This document shows, piece by piece, positions 36,652-44,894 of a stretch of DNA of 56,134 nucleotides. Under the pieces are notes generated by a model. That model ran no database searches, had not been told where the DNA came from, and saw only the letters and a program-made list of their open reading frames with translations. How positions within the stretch are numbered: position 1 is the first letter of the stretch; each line of letters begins with the position of its first letter. The position numbers were made by a program, and so were the translations under genes. Source of the stretch: Actinomyces dentalis DSM 19115 (GTDB lineage: Bacteria > Actinomycetota > Actinomycetes > Actinomycetales > Actinomycetaceae); NCBI RefSeq assembly GCF_000429225.1, contig NZ_AUBL01000029.1, positions 1 to 56,134 of the forward strand, written 5' to 3'.

Positions 36652-37951
36652 GGACAACACACAAGTAAAGAAATACGCTTTCTCAAGCATCGAAGTCCTT
36701 ACGCGCCGGATTGCTGATAAGACACTCGAGCAACTGGAGCGCGAGGGTGTGTTTGTGTTCCCCGAATTCATCGTCGAAGCGGAGGATCTAACGAAAGATC
36801 AGATGATCCTCCAAAGCGTCAATGGCTCTTACCGGGCAGGGAACGTGATGGGCTTTCTCGGCTGCGGAAACGAGCGGCTGATCATCGAATCCCGGTTCAG
36901 TTCTGAAGAGGAGGACTACTTTTTCGAATACCTCCTCGACCGCGTGCTGGACTTTCCCAACATCGTGGATTTAGAATCTGACGCAGACCAGAACAACCGT
37001 CTTTTCAATTTCCTGCTCTTTCTCTTCCCGTACTATTTGAAGACGGCCATGAGAAAAGGGCTCTTCAAGAGATATGTCCGCAACTGGTATAACGACGGAA
37101 ATGTGAAGGGAACCGTCGACATCGCAAGGCATATCGAGCTGAACACGCCCTTTACCGGGAATGTCGCATACAGCCAAAGAGAATTCTCCTACGACAATAT
37201 CTTGATGGAGCTGGTGCGCCATACGATCGAGTTCATTAAGAGAAAGCCATACGGCGGTCATCTACTCACCAGAGTGAAAGACGAAGTGAAGCTCGTCATC
37301 GAGGCGACCCCTTCCTACGAGCTGTATGATCGCCAGAAGATAGTAGAGGCGAACAAGAAGAACTCCATACGACATGCATACTTCCGAGAATATTTCGCAC
37401 TCCAGAGGCTGTGCCTTTTGATTCTTCAGCACCAGAAGCATCAGATAGGTTCGGGCTTGCGGCAGATATACGGCATCCTGTTCGACGGAGCGTGGCTATG
37501 GGAGGAATACGTCAATTCCCTGATTGAAGATGCCTTCTACCATCCGATGAACAAGGGCGGCAAGGGAGCACAGAGGCTCTTTGACGGGAATATCGGGTTG
37601 ATCTACCCGGATTTCATCAGCAGGAATAACGAGACGAGAATTATTGCCGATGCCAAGTACAAGCCAATCGACAACATCGGAAACCGCGATTATCTGCAGG
37701 TGCTTGCCTACATGTTCCGGTTCGATGCCAAGGCCGGTTATTACTTGTATCCAGAGGCGACCGGAACCGACGACCTGCTCCTTTGGATGAACAAGGGATC
37801 CACCTATGAGGCGAACGTCACGGCACGAGGTGACGTCAGCGTCACCAAGCACGGGTTGAAAATTCCGCTTGATGCACAAAACTATGATGCGTTCGTCCAG
37901 CAAATGAGGGTAAGTGAGGATGAGTTCCGGAAGGCATTCATTGCTGGGTGA
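36632..37951 (+). CDS. mcrC: McrC-like nuclease subunit
   Basis: A 439-residue partner of McrB. The N-terminal beta-rich domain contains GVFVFPEFIVEAEDLTKDQMILQ, and the middle helical part contains NVKGTVDIARHIELNTPFTG. The C-terminal PD-(D/E)xK nuclease core is visible as IYPDF with D327, followed by IIADAKYKP with D340 and K342. The family's QxxxY-like helix is DYLQVLAYMFRF. It starts inside the last codons of mcrB, so the two are cotranscribed. Together they would cut DNA carrying foreign modifications. Low GC matches mcrB and indicates acquisition from another organism. Confidence 0.9.
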   Translation: MKLLKIKDNTQVKKYAFSSIEVLTRRIADKTLEQLEREGVFVFPEFIVEAEDLTKDQMILQSVNGSYRAGNVMGFLGCGNERLIIESRFSSEEEDYFFEYLLDRVLDFPNIVDLESDADQNNRLFNFLLFLFPYYLKTAMRKGLFKRYVRNWYNDGNVKGTVDIARHIELNTPFTGNVAYSQREFSYDNILMELVRHTIEFIKRKPYGGHLLTRVKDEVKLVIEATPSYELYDRQKIVEANKKNSIRHAYFREYFALQRLCLLILQHQKHQIGSGLRQIYGILFDGAWLWEEYVNSLIEDAFYHPMNKGGKGAQRLFDGNIGLIYPDFISRNNETRIIADAKYKPIDNIGNRDYLQVLAYMFRFDAKAGYYLYPEATGTDDLLLWMNKGSTYEANVTARGDVSVTKHGLKIPLDAQNYDAFVQQMRVSEDEFRKAFIAG

Positions 37952-37961
37952 GCTAGAAAAG

Positions 37962-38183
37962 ATGAGCGGTTTTTACGTCAACTTCTATTTCAAGAATATC
38001 GAATATGATGACGGTTTCTATGGAGGCGAATTTTCGTCTCCCGATTCTGACGTCTATTGCGAGTTCTTACCGGCCCGGGGCGCCTTCGCAACAGATTTGG
38101 ACACGTCCCCGCCCCGGACCGCCCCAGGAGCCCCACCCGCACCATCACGCCGATCCCGGCCAGTCCTGAGGGCTTCCTGGTGA
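37962..38183 (+). pseudogene. Truncated third gene of the McrBC island
   Basis: Starting ten bases after mcrC, MSGFYVNFYFKNIEYDD and then GFYGGEFSSPDSDVYCEFLPA read as low-GC coding sequence of the same style as mcrBC. At about 38075 composition switches abruptly to GC-rich sequence (RGAFATDLDTSPPRTAPGAPP) that runs into an interspersed repeat before a stop. The native gene therefore seems cut after about 38 residues. I do not recognise the family. In related loci an accessory protein is sometimes encoded here. Confidence 0.55.
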
Positions 38184-38195
38184 GAAAGGCTCAAT
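38129..38195 (-). repeat. Short interspersed element (copy 2, inverted)
   Basis: On the minus strand this reads ATTGAGCCTTTCTCACCAGG, then AAGCCCTCAGGACTGGCCGG, GATCGGCG and GGTGCGGG. It closely follows the order at 55901-55960. It sits at the right edge of the McrBC island, while a copy in the opposite orientation sits left of the island at 33254. Confidence 0.6.
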
Positions 38196-38303
38196 GATGT
38201 CATTCCCCGTGCGCACGGCGCGGTCGTGCACCCGTAAAAGTACGCGGGAGTCGCCTTCTCCGAGTCGCCGTCCGCGCCCGGGGATGCGGCGTACGGGATC
38301 GTT

Positions 38304-38398
38304 GTTCGAGCACGTCACTTAATCCGCGAGATCGTCACTTAACCCGCGAGCACGTACCTCTAGCAGACGTTCTCGCGGGTTAAGTGACGTGCTCGCGG
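38304..38398. repeat. Array of 20-bp units, family 1 (copy B)
   Basis: Three direct units at 38304, 38324 and 38344 (GAGCACGTCACTTAAT, CCGCGAGATCGTCACTTAAC, CCGCGAGCACGTACCTCTAG) are followed by two in inverted orientation at 38364-38383 and 38384-38398. Unit length is 20 bp throughout. The central 40 bp are the near-exact reverse complement of 23551-23590. Confidence 0.75.
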
Positions 38399-38547
38399 AA
38401 TATCGTGCGGGGCCCGCCGGTCCCGCGCCACGCCGGCTCGCGGCGGGTGTCACGGGGACGACCCGAGGTTCCGACACGCGCTTTCCGTGCTCGTTGTCCG
38501 CAGCGGAGGTCGCGGGGACGGTCCTGATGCGTCTTCGGAGGAGATTT

Positions 38548-38667
38548 GGCGCCCTGGGAGGATCGTTCGCGCCGGCACGTCGGGTGCGTTCGGCGACTTC
38601 CGCGTGATTCCGCGGTTCTTGTGAGTCCGATGCCGGGTGCGGGGCGGAACGATCCTCCCAGGGCGCC
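38548..38667. repeat. 120-bp palindromic interspersed element, copy 2
   Basis: Perfect 21-bp arms (38548-38568 and 38647-38667; the left arm begins GGCGCCCTGGGAGG) enclose 78 bp that contain a nested inverted repeat (CCGGCACGTCGG/CCGATGCCGG). Total length and arm spacing are identical to the copy at 15557-15676. Confidence 0.75.
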
Positions 38668-38963
38668 ATTTTGCGCTTCAGACCCCGCTTCCGGGAGGGG
38701 AATCCGTGTCCGGTGAGGCGCGTGTGGCCCATGGGGGCGGGTCGGGCTCCGCGGTGATGCAGGCCCGGAGCGCACGTGTCCGCCGGGGGCCGGCTTGGGC
38801 GGGTCGGGACCCGCGGGTGACCGACTTCGGCCCCGGGCGCCGCCCGGCAGGTCGGGTGGGTCGGGGTTCGCGACCGCCCGGCGTCCGGGCCGGTGGGCCC
38901 GAACGGCGGCTGACGCGCCGGCACGACGGCCGAGCCGGCCCCGCCGCCCCCACCGGAGCCGTT

Positions 38964-41516
38964 TCACCCGATCTCGGCGAAGGCGGCCAGAATCTCGTCG
39001 GGCAGTCCCGCCGCCCGCAACCCGCCCAGCAGCGCCCCGCCGGTGGCCCCGGAGGCGATCACCCCCCACGCCCGGTCCTTGGCGCTGTAGGCGATCTGCG
39101 CCGCCTCGAGGATGGGCAGAGCCTCCTCCTTCAACGACGGCGGCCGCGTGCGCACCCCGGTGAGCACCAGCTCGACGCCGTCGGCCGGTCGGACGGCGCC
39201 CAGGGCGATGTCGACGCCGGGGCCCAGCGCGAAGCCGTCGGCCGCGCGCGCCGTCACCACCGGCTCCCGCCCACCGGCCCCGCTGCCGATCCCGACCCGG
39301 TCGGCCCGCAGCGACGCGTCGTCCACGCACAGCAGGTGGACGGTGATCTCCCTTTCGGCGGGGACGACGCCGTCGGGCCCGGTCTGCTCAATGGTCAGGC
39401 GGGCCGTGCCCCCGGCTCGGCCCCCGGCCCCGTCGCAGGCCCCGCCCGCCTCGTCCCAGGCGAGGGCGAAGCGGGTGCGCACGATGGCGTCCTCGCCCGG
39501 GTCGGGCGAGCCGTCGTCCTCCTCCAGGACGAACTCGCCGTCGGCCCCCGGCACGACGATGACGGACAGGCGGCGCGGATTGTCCCCGGCCGCCTCGCCC
39601 AGGTCCTCAGCGCCGACGACGACGGCGCCCGCGCGCGCCAGGACCGGCAGGCGGTCCAGCGGGCGCGAGAGGGTCAGGTCGCGCCCGGCGGCGTCGGGGC
39701 ACTCGTAGCGACGGCCGGTGACGACGTCGAACCAGGTGCCCCGGGGCAGCCACGCGTCCTCGCGCGCCAGGGTGCTGACCGGGTCCGCGGGGTGGACGAC
39801 GGGGACGATCACGAGGTCGCCGAAGAGGAACTGGGTGCGGTGGGCGTAGGCGCCCATCTGCGTGGGGAAGTCGTGGTAGAGCGGTCGGACGGGGCCGACG
39901 CCCTCGGTGCGGGCCCGGCGCGCCCACGTGTACAGGTAGGGCACGAGCCGGTGGCGCAGCCGCAGGTGGGCGTTCATGGTGGCCCGGGCGTCGCGGGAGA
40001 AGCGCCACGGCTCCTTGGAGTTGAACACCGAGTCCGTCGAGTGGAGCCGGTTGATGGGGGAGAAGCAGCCCAGCTGGACCCAGCGGGCCGCCATCTCGTC
40101 GTCGCAACGGCCGAACATGTGCCCGCCGATGTCGTTGGACCACCAGTAGTAGCCGATATTGGCGGCGGTGGCGGTGAATTCGGGCTGGAAGCGCAGGGAG
40201 TCCCAGGTGATCACCGTGTCCCCGGAGAAGCCGATGGGCGTGCGGTGACTGGAGGCGTCGGCGAAGCGGGAGAAGGTGATGGGCCGACGGCGGTAGCGCT
40301 CGACCCGGCCGTCGGCCCCGGTGCGGGTGCGCTCGCGCCCGGAGTCGAGGTAGTGGACGTGGTTGAGCATCCACAGCGGGTCCAGCCCCGGGATGTCGGT
40401 GACGCCGCCCTGCTGCCAGTCCAGCCACCAGAAGTCCACGCCCTGCTCCTCCAGGGGGTGGTGGGCGTGGTCGAGGTAGGCGGCGGTGAAGTCCTTGTCC
40501 CCGATGTTGAAGGGGATCTCGTCGCCGGAGGCGGGGTCCAGGCCGAGCCGGCGCATCATGGGCTCGTAGGCGGCCTCGTGGCGGCGGATGCCCGCGGCGG
40601 GGTGCAGGTTGAGGGCGACCTGCAGGCCGCGGGAGTGCAGGGCGGCCAGGAAGCGCTCCGGATCGGGGAACAGGTCGGTGTTCCAGGTGTAGCCGGTCCA
40701 GCCGTTGCCGATCGCCGGGTCGATGTCCACCAGGTGCCAGTCCATGTCGATCACGGCCACGGAGAAGGGCAGCTCCTCGGCCGCGAACCGGTCTATGAGA
40801 GCCAGGTAGGAGGTCTGGGAGTACTTGTGGAAGCGGCTCCACCAGTTGCCCAGCAGCGCGCGCGGGATGAGGGGCGTGGGGCCGGTCAGGGCGAAGAAGT
40901 CGCGCAGCGCCCCCCGGTAGTCCTGGCCGTACCCGAACAGGTACAGGTCCTCGTCCGGCGTGCGCCCGTCCACGGGGTCGGCGCCGGGGCGCGGGCGGAC
41001 CCATTCGTCGCGCTGGAGCAGGAGCGAGGCGGAGTCGTCGACGACGGCGATGCCGTGGGTGGCGAGCAGGCCGGGGTCCAGGCGGGCCCGCCCGTCGACC
41101 TCGTCCAGGGTGCGGCGGGTGCCGCCGAGGTTGGTGGGGTAGGTCTCCTCGGGGTCCCAGGTATCGCCGTGGCGCCAGGCGCCGCCGTGGGGGCTGATGA
41201 CGGCGGTGCGCAGGCTCACGGTCAGGCCCGAGCGGGAGAAGCCCCGGGAGGGCTGGTAGGTCAGGTGGAGGTGGGCGGTGAGGATCTCGACCCGGTCCTC
41301 CCCGCGGCGCACCTCGAAGTCGGGCGCCGGGCCCAGGTCGCGCGAGACCACCAGCTGGGTGGCGGCGTCGACGAAGTCGCCGGTGCGCGAGTGCTCCATG
41401 CGGATGAGCCGGTCGGTCAGGACGGTGAAGCGGGCTCCGTCCGCCGTGACGACGGCGTCGGGGCGGGCCGGGGCGGGGCGGAGCCCGGCGGGGGCGGGGG
41501 ACAGCGGTGAGGTCAT
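38964..41516 (-). CDS. GH31 alpha-glucosidase-family glycoside hydrolase
   Basis: An 850-residue enzyme with no signal peptide, so cytoplasmic. After an N-terminal beta domain, the catalytic barrel carries AVIDMDWHLVDID, the nucleophile D366 in FWWLDWQQG and the acid/base D433 in GFSGDTV. SNDIGGHMFG and RRLVPYLYTW-like segments follow, then C-terminal beta domains. Family members release glucose or xylose from alpha-linked oligosaccharides. It is the last gene of an operon with a binding protein and two permeases; the permease stop is three bases upstream. An odd Gly/Ala-rich loop (GGACDGAGGRAGGTA) lies near residue 710. Confidence 0.92.
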   Translation of the reverse strand: MTSPLSPAPAGLRPAPARPDAVVTADGARFTVLTDRLIRMEHSRTGDFVDAATQLVVSRDLGPAPDFEVRRGEDRVEILTAHLHLTYQPSRGFSRSGLTVSLRTAVISPHGGAWRHGDTWDPEETYPTNLGGTRRTLDEVDGRARLDPGLLATHGIAVVDDSASLLLQRDEWVRPRPGADPVDGRTPDEDLYLFGYGQDYRGALRDFFALTGPTPLIPRALLGNWWSRFHKYSQTSYLALIDRFAAEELPFSVAVIDMDWHLVDIDPAIGNGWTGYTWNTDLFPDPERFLAALHSRGLQVALNLHPAAGIRRHEAAYEPMMRRLGLDPASGDEIPFNIGDKDFTAAYLDHAHHPLEEQGVDFWWLDWQQGGVTDIPGLDPLWMLNHVHYLDSGRERTRTGADGRVERYRRRPITFSRFADASSHRTPIGFSGDTVITWDSLRFQPEFTATAANIGYYWWSNDIGGHMFGRCDDEMAARWVQLGCFSPINRLHSTDSVFNSKEPWRFSRDARATMNAHLRLRHRLVPYLYTWARRARTEGVGPVRPLYHDFPTQMGAYAHRTQFLFGDLVIVPVVHPADPVSTLAREDAWLPRGTWFDVVTGRRYECPDAAGRDLTLSRPLDRLPVLARAGAVVVGAEDLGEAAGDNPRRLSVIVVPGADGEFVLEEDDGSPDPGEDAIVRTRFALAWDEAGGACDGAGGRAGGTARLTIEQTGPDGVVPAEREITVHLLCVDDASLRADRVGIGSGAGGREPVVTARAADGFALGPGVDIALGAVRPADGVELVLTGVRTRPPSLKEEALPILEAAQIAYSAKDRAWGVIASGATGGALLGGLRAAGLPDEILAAFAEIG

Positions 41517-41519
41517 GGA

Positions 41520-42341
41520 TCAGCCCTTGACTGCGGCGGCGGCGGCGCCTGCGATGAAGCGCTTCTGGAAGATGAGGTAGACGACGAGGACCGGGATGAC
41601 GGAGATCGTCGTGGCGGCGAAAAGACCACCGTAGTCGGTTCCGTAGCGGCCGTTGAAGGTGGTCAGACCCACGGCCAGGACCTGCTTGTCCTCGCTGTCC
41701 ATCATGAGGTAGGGCCACAGGTAGTCCTCCCAGGACCACAGGAACTGGAAGATGGCCAGGGCCGAGATGGGGTTGCGGCTCATGGGCAGCACGATGCGGT
41801 GGAAGATGTAGATCTCGCCGGCGCCGTCGATGCGGGCCGCCTCGAGGATGGCGTCGGGGATGTCGCTCATCGACTGGCGGAACATGAAGATGCCGAACCC
41901 GGACAGGGCGGCCGGCAGGATCAGCGCGATGTAGTGGTCGCGCAGCCCCCAGGACGCGAACATGCTGTAGCGCGGGATGATGGTCACGGCCCAGGGGATC
42001 ATCATGGTGCCCAGGATGAAGCCGAAGACGGCGTTGCGCCCCCGGAAGCGGTACTTGGCCAGGACGTAGCCGCACAGGCAGCTGGTGTAGATGGTCACCG
42101 CGGTGATGACCAGGGCGACCCCGAGGCTGTTGAGGAAGAAGCGGAGGAAGTCGAACTTGTCCTGCAATCCGGTGAAGTTCTCCAGGGTCCACTCCTGCGG
42201 GAGGAGGGACTGGCGGAGGCTGACGATCTCCCGGTTGGGCTTGAAGGCCGAGAAGAGCATCCACACGAAGGGGAACACCGTGGTGATCCCCAGCACCGCC
42301 AGGACGCCCTCCAGGACGATGGTCTGAATGCGCCGGCTCAT
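41520..42341 (-). CDS. Carbohydrate ABC permease, MalG/inner-membrane type
   Basis: A 273-residue protein with six membrane helices beginning IVLEGVLAVLGITTVFPFVWMLFSAFKPN. The EAA loop that contacts the ATPase is DAILEAARIDGAGEIYIFHRIVLPMSRNPI. The ATG overlaps the stop of the preceding permease (ATGA). The pair would carry alpha-glucosides delivered by the downstream-facing lipoprotein. No ATPase gene is encoded in the operon, so a shared MsiK-like ATPase elsewhere is inferred. Confidence 0.93.
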   Translation of the reverse strand: MSRRIQTIVLEGVLAVLGITTVFPFVWMLFSAFKPNREIVSLRQSLLPQEWTLENFTGLQDKFDFLRFFLNSLGVALVITAVTIYTSCLCGYVLAKYRFRGRNAVFGFILGTMMIPWAVTIIPRYSMFASWGLRDHYIALILPAALSGFGIFMFRQSMSDIPDAILEAARIDGAGEIYIFHRIVLPMSRNPISALAIFQFLWSWEDYLWPYLMMDSEDKQVLAVGLTTFNGRYGTDYGGLFAATTISVIPVLVVYLIFQKRFIAGAAAAAVKG

Positions 42342-43300
42342 CGTGCACCCCCGCTGCGGCGGTAGGACACGGAGAAGGACAGCGCGGTGAGGGCCGCGGT
42401 GATGACCAGGAGCACGAAGGCGATCGCCGAGGCGTAGCCGAAGTCGTACTTCTGGAAGGCCTCGTCGAAGATGATGTAGGAGATGAGGTAGGTGGACTTG
42501 CCGGGCCCGCCCTCGGTCATGATGAGGATCTGGACGTAGGCCTGCACGTAGCTGATGAGGGAGGTGATGACGACGAAGACCGTCATGGGCCGCAGCAGCG
42601 GGTTGATGACGTAGCGGAACCTCTGCCACGCCGACGCCCCGTCCACGCTCGCCGCCTCCAGGGCGTCCTCGGGCAGGGAGTGCAGGGCCGACAGGAAGAG
42701 GATGACGGCGTAGCCGAAGTCCTTCCAGACGGTCATGGCCATGACGGCGGGCAGGGCCCAGCGGGAGTTGTGCAGCCAGTTGAGGTCGATCCCCAGGAGG
42801 CTGTGGAAGACGCCGATCTGCGGGTTGTACATGAGCTTCCACACGTAGGCGATGGCCACCATGGGGGTGACGGTCGGCATGTAGAAGACGGCGCGGAAGA
42901 AGGTCTTGTGCCGCGTGACCCGGGACCAGATCGCGTAGGCCAGCGCCAGGCCGAGGACGACCCGCAGCGCGATGACGACGACCGAGAAGTAGGCCGTGTT
43001 GGTCAGGGACGTCCAGAACGTCGGGTCCGCCGCGAGGTCGGAGTAGTTCTCCAGGCCGACCCACCGGTAGGTGCCGTTGAGGGGGTTCCACTGGTGGAAG
43101 GAGCCCAGGAGGGCCTGGACGATCGGGTAGACGAGCAGGACGGCGTTGAAGATGACGATCAGCGCCACGACGCCGTTGCGCAGCGATCGCTCGCCGGCGT
43201 ACGCGCGCCTGCGGCCGGCGGCGGGGGCTCCGCCCGCGGCGGGGGTCCTGGGTCTGGTGGCGGGGTCTCCGCCCCCGGTGGGGATGGTGGTGGTGCTCAT
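42338..43300 (-). CDS. Carbohydrate ABC permease, MalF type
   Basis: A 320-residue protein. A Gly/Ala/Arg-rich cytoplasmic N-terminus of about 45 residues precedes six helices (NGVVALIVIFNAVLLVYPIVQALLGSFHQWNP onwards). The EAA loop is EDALEAASVDGASAWQRFRYVINPLLRPM. It pairs with the overlapping MalG-type permease. The binding-protein gene ends 79 bp upstream (43380), with Ser/Arg-coding-like GC-rich spacer between. Confidence 0.93.
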   Translation of the reverse strand: MSTTTIPTGGGDPATRPRTPAAGGAPAAGRRRAYAGERSLRNGVVALIVIFNAVLLVYPIVQALLGSFHQWNPLNGTYRWVGLENYSDLAADPTFWTSLTNTAYFSVVVIALRVVLGLALAYAIWSRVTRHKTFFRAVFYMPTVTPMVAIAYVWKLMYNPQIGVFHSLLGIDLNWLHNSRWALPAVMAMTVWKDFGYAVILFLSALHSLPEDALEAASVDGASAWQRFRYVINPLLRPMTVFVVITSLISYVQAYVQILIMTEGGPGKSTYLISYIIFDEAFQKYDFGYASAIAFVLLVITAALTALSFSVSYRRSGGAR

Positions 43301-43379
43301 GATCGGGGCGGTGGGCGGTCGGGGCCGCCCACCGCCGGACTCCTGTTCTACTCGGCTGCTTCTGCTCGGCTCGGCCGCT

Positions 43380-44771
43380 CTACTTGGCCTCGTCGGCGTG
43401 GGCGTAGTCGCCCTCCACCGACACGAAGGAGGTCTTGGCCAGGTCGGCGTCGATCGCGGACTGCGCCGCGGAGAGCGCCGCGGGCGCCGCGGCGCCGTTG
43501 TACAGGACGTCGGCGACGGCGGTCTTCGCGTTGTCCTCCACGGTGGCGGGCATGGGGCCCGGCCAGATGTAGCGGTCGATCGAGCCCAGCGCCTTCATGA
43601 CGGGGTGGGCGGCGATCTCGTCGTTGTCCGCCAGGGAGGCCGACGCGGGGAACAGGCTGTAGCGCAGGCACAGGTTCTTGAGCAGCTCGTCGCTGGTGAG
43701 GAAGAACTTCAGGAAGTCCTGGGCGGCCTCCTGGGCTCCGGCCGGGGCGTTCTTGTTGATGCCCGGGGTGGACTCGCCGTTGCAGCGGTCGTAGGCGTAG
43801 GGCGCGGCGCCCGCGGCGCCGACCGGCGTCTGGAAGGTGCCGAAGTCGATGGAGGGGTACTTGTCCTTCAGGGTGCCGTAGTAGTGGCCCCAGTTGTAGG
43901 TCATGGCGGACAGCCCCTGGCCGAAGGCCTCGTCGGAGTCGCTGCCGAAGTCGGGCGAGCCGACCTTGTCGACGCCGTACAGGTCGGTGAGGAAGGCGAG
44001 GTCGGCCTTGACGACGTCGGTGTCGAGCTGGACCTTCTTGCCCTCCTTGTCGAACAGGTTGGCGCCCGACTGGTAGTGCTTGCCGAGCAGGAGGACGTAG
44101 GCGGAGGTGTTGAAGTTGAAGCCGGCCTGGCTCAGCGAGCCGCCCTCGTTGATGGTCAGCTTCTTGGCCACCGCGCGGAACTCCTCCCAGGTCTTGGGGA
44201 TGTCCGCCTCCGTCAGCCCCGCGGCGGACCACATGGCCTTGTTGTAGTAGATGAGCCCCGTCATGAGGCCGTAGTCCAGGTAGTACACCCGGCCGTCGAT
44301 GACGTGCCCGTTCACGCCGACGAAGTCCGTGCGGGCCGCATCCAGGTCGATGTCGTAGGCGGCGCAGTACGGCAGGATGTTCTCGTGGTGGGAGTTGTGG
44401 ATGTTGAAGATCGCGGGGCCCTTGTCCCCCTGGAGGGCGAGGGGCAGCTTGGTCCAGTAGTCGTCCCAGGGCTGGTTGACGATCTTGATCTCGACGTTGG
44501 GGTGGATCTTCCGGTAGGCGTCGGCGAAGGCGGTGAACTGCTCCTCGCCGTCCCACAGCCACCACTCCAGGGTGATGGGCTCGCCGTTGTTGACCAGGGT
44601 GTTGGGGTCGTAGGTCAGGGTGGTCCCCTGGACGGGCAGGCCCTTGTCCGCCGTCGTGTCCTTGGTGGGGCCGCCCGAGCCGCCCGAGCAGGAGGCGAGC
44701 GGGATCAGGGCGGCGAGGGAGGCGGCGCCGAGGAGGAACGAGCGGCGGGAGGGGTGCGGGGCGGGTGCCAT
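43380..44771 (-). CDS. Sugar-binding lipoprotein of an ABC importer
   Basis: A 463-residue extracellular solute-binding protein. The N-terminus has a twin-arginine motif (SRRSFLLG, residues 8-15) and a lipobox LASC with C28 as the lipidated residue, so Tat export and membrane anchoring are expected. TYDPNTLVNNGEPITLEWWLWDGEEQ and ITLEWW-type strands are those of the maltose-binding cluster. The ATG at 44771 follows AGGAGTCCCC. A longer frame to 44813 lacks a ribosome binding site. It is the first gene of the operon and faces the LacI gene across a promoter region with a palindrome. Confidence 0.9.
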   Translation of the reverse strand: MAPAPHPSRRSFLLGAASLAALIPLASCSGGSGGPTKDTTADKGLPVQGTTLTYDPNTLVNNGEPITLEWWLWDGEEQFTAFADAYRKIHPNVEIKIVNQPWDDYWTKLPLALQGDKGPAIFNIHNSHHENILPYCAAYDIDLDAARTDFVGVNGHVIDGRVYYLDYGLMTGLIYYNKAMWSAAGLTEADIPKTWEEFRAVAKKLTINEGGSLSQAGFNFNTSAYVLLLGKHYQSGANLFDKEGKKVQLDTDVVKADLAFLTDLYGVDKVGSPDFGSDSDEAFGQGLSAMTYNWGHYYGTLKDKYPSIDFGTFQTPVGAAGAAPYAYDRCNGESTPGINKNAPAGAQEAAQDFLKFFLTSDELLKNLCLRYSLFPASASLADNDEIAAHPVMKALGSIDRYIWPGPMPATVEDNAKTAVADVLYNGAAAPAALSAAQSAIDADLAKTSFVSVEGDYAHADEAK

Positions 44772-44823
44772 GGGGACTCCTGTGTCTGAGGCGGAGGTGC
44801 CGGTCCAGCACAAGGTGTTGCGC

Positions 44824-44836
44824 TAAACCTAGTTTA
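44824..44836. promoter_or_regulatory. Palindromic operator candidate between binding-protein and LacI genes
   Basis: TAAAC-CTA-GTTTA is a dyad in the 123-bp gap between the divergent genes. A plus-strand promoter, TTTAAC (44833) and TAAGAT (44855) with 16 bp between, overlaps it, so one repressor dimer could control both directions. LacI-family operators usually have a CG centre, which is lacking here. Confidence 0.5.
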
Positions 44837-44894
44837 ACGGTACACCTCTGTCTGTAAGATGGTCAACACCGCAGCCGGACCCGGGAGGAACGAC

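Larger units (their letters stand above)
38184..38963. other. Gene-free region with two repeat classes
   Basis: No gene is supported between the island remnant and the first GH31 gene, which ends at 38964 on the minus strand. It holds the second family 1 array and the second 120-bp palindromic element. The rest is GC-rich sequence without family similarity. Confidence 0.45.

Noticed and set aside
38548..38667. Small protein encoded by the 120-bp element on the minus strand (open in both copies)
   Set aside because: Differences between the copies fall equally on all codon positions and there is no ribosome binding site, so conservation is at the DNA/RNA level.
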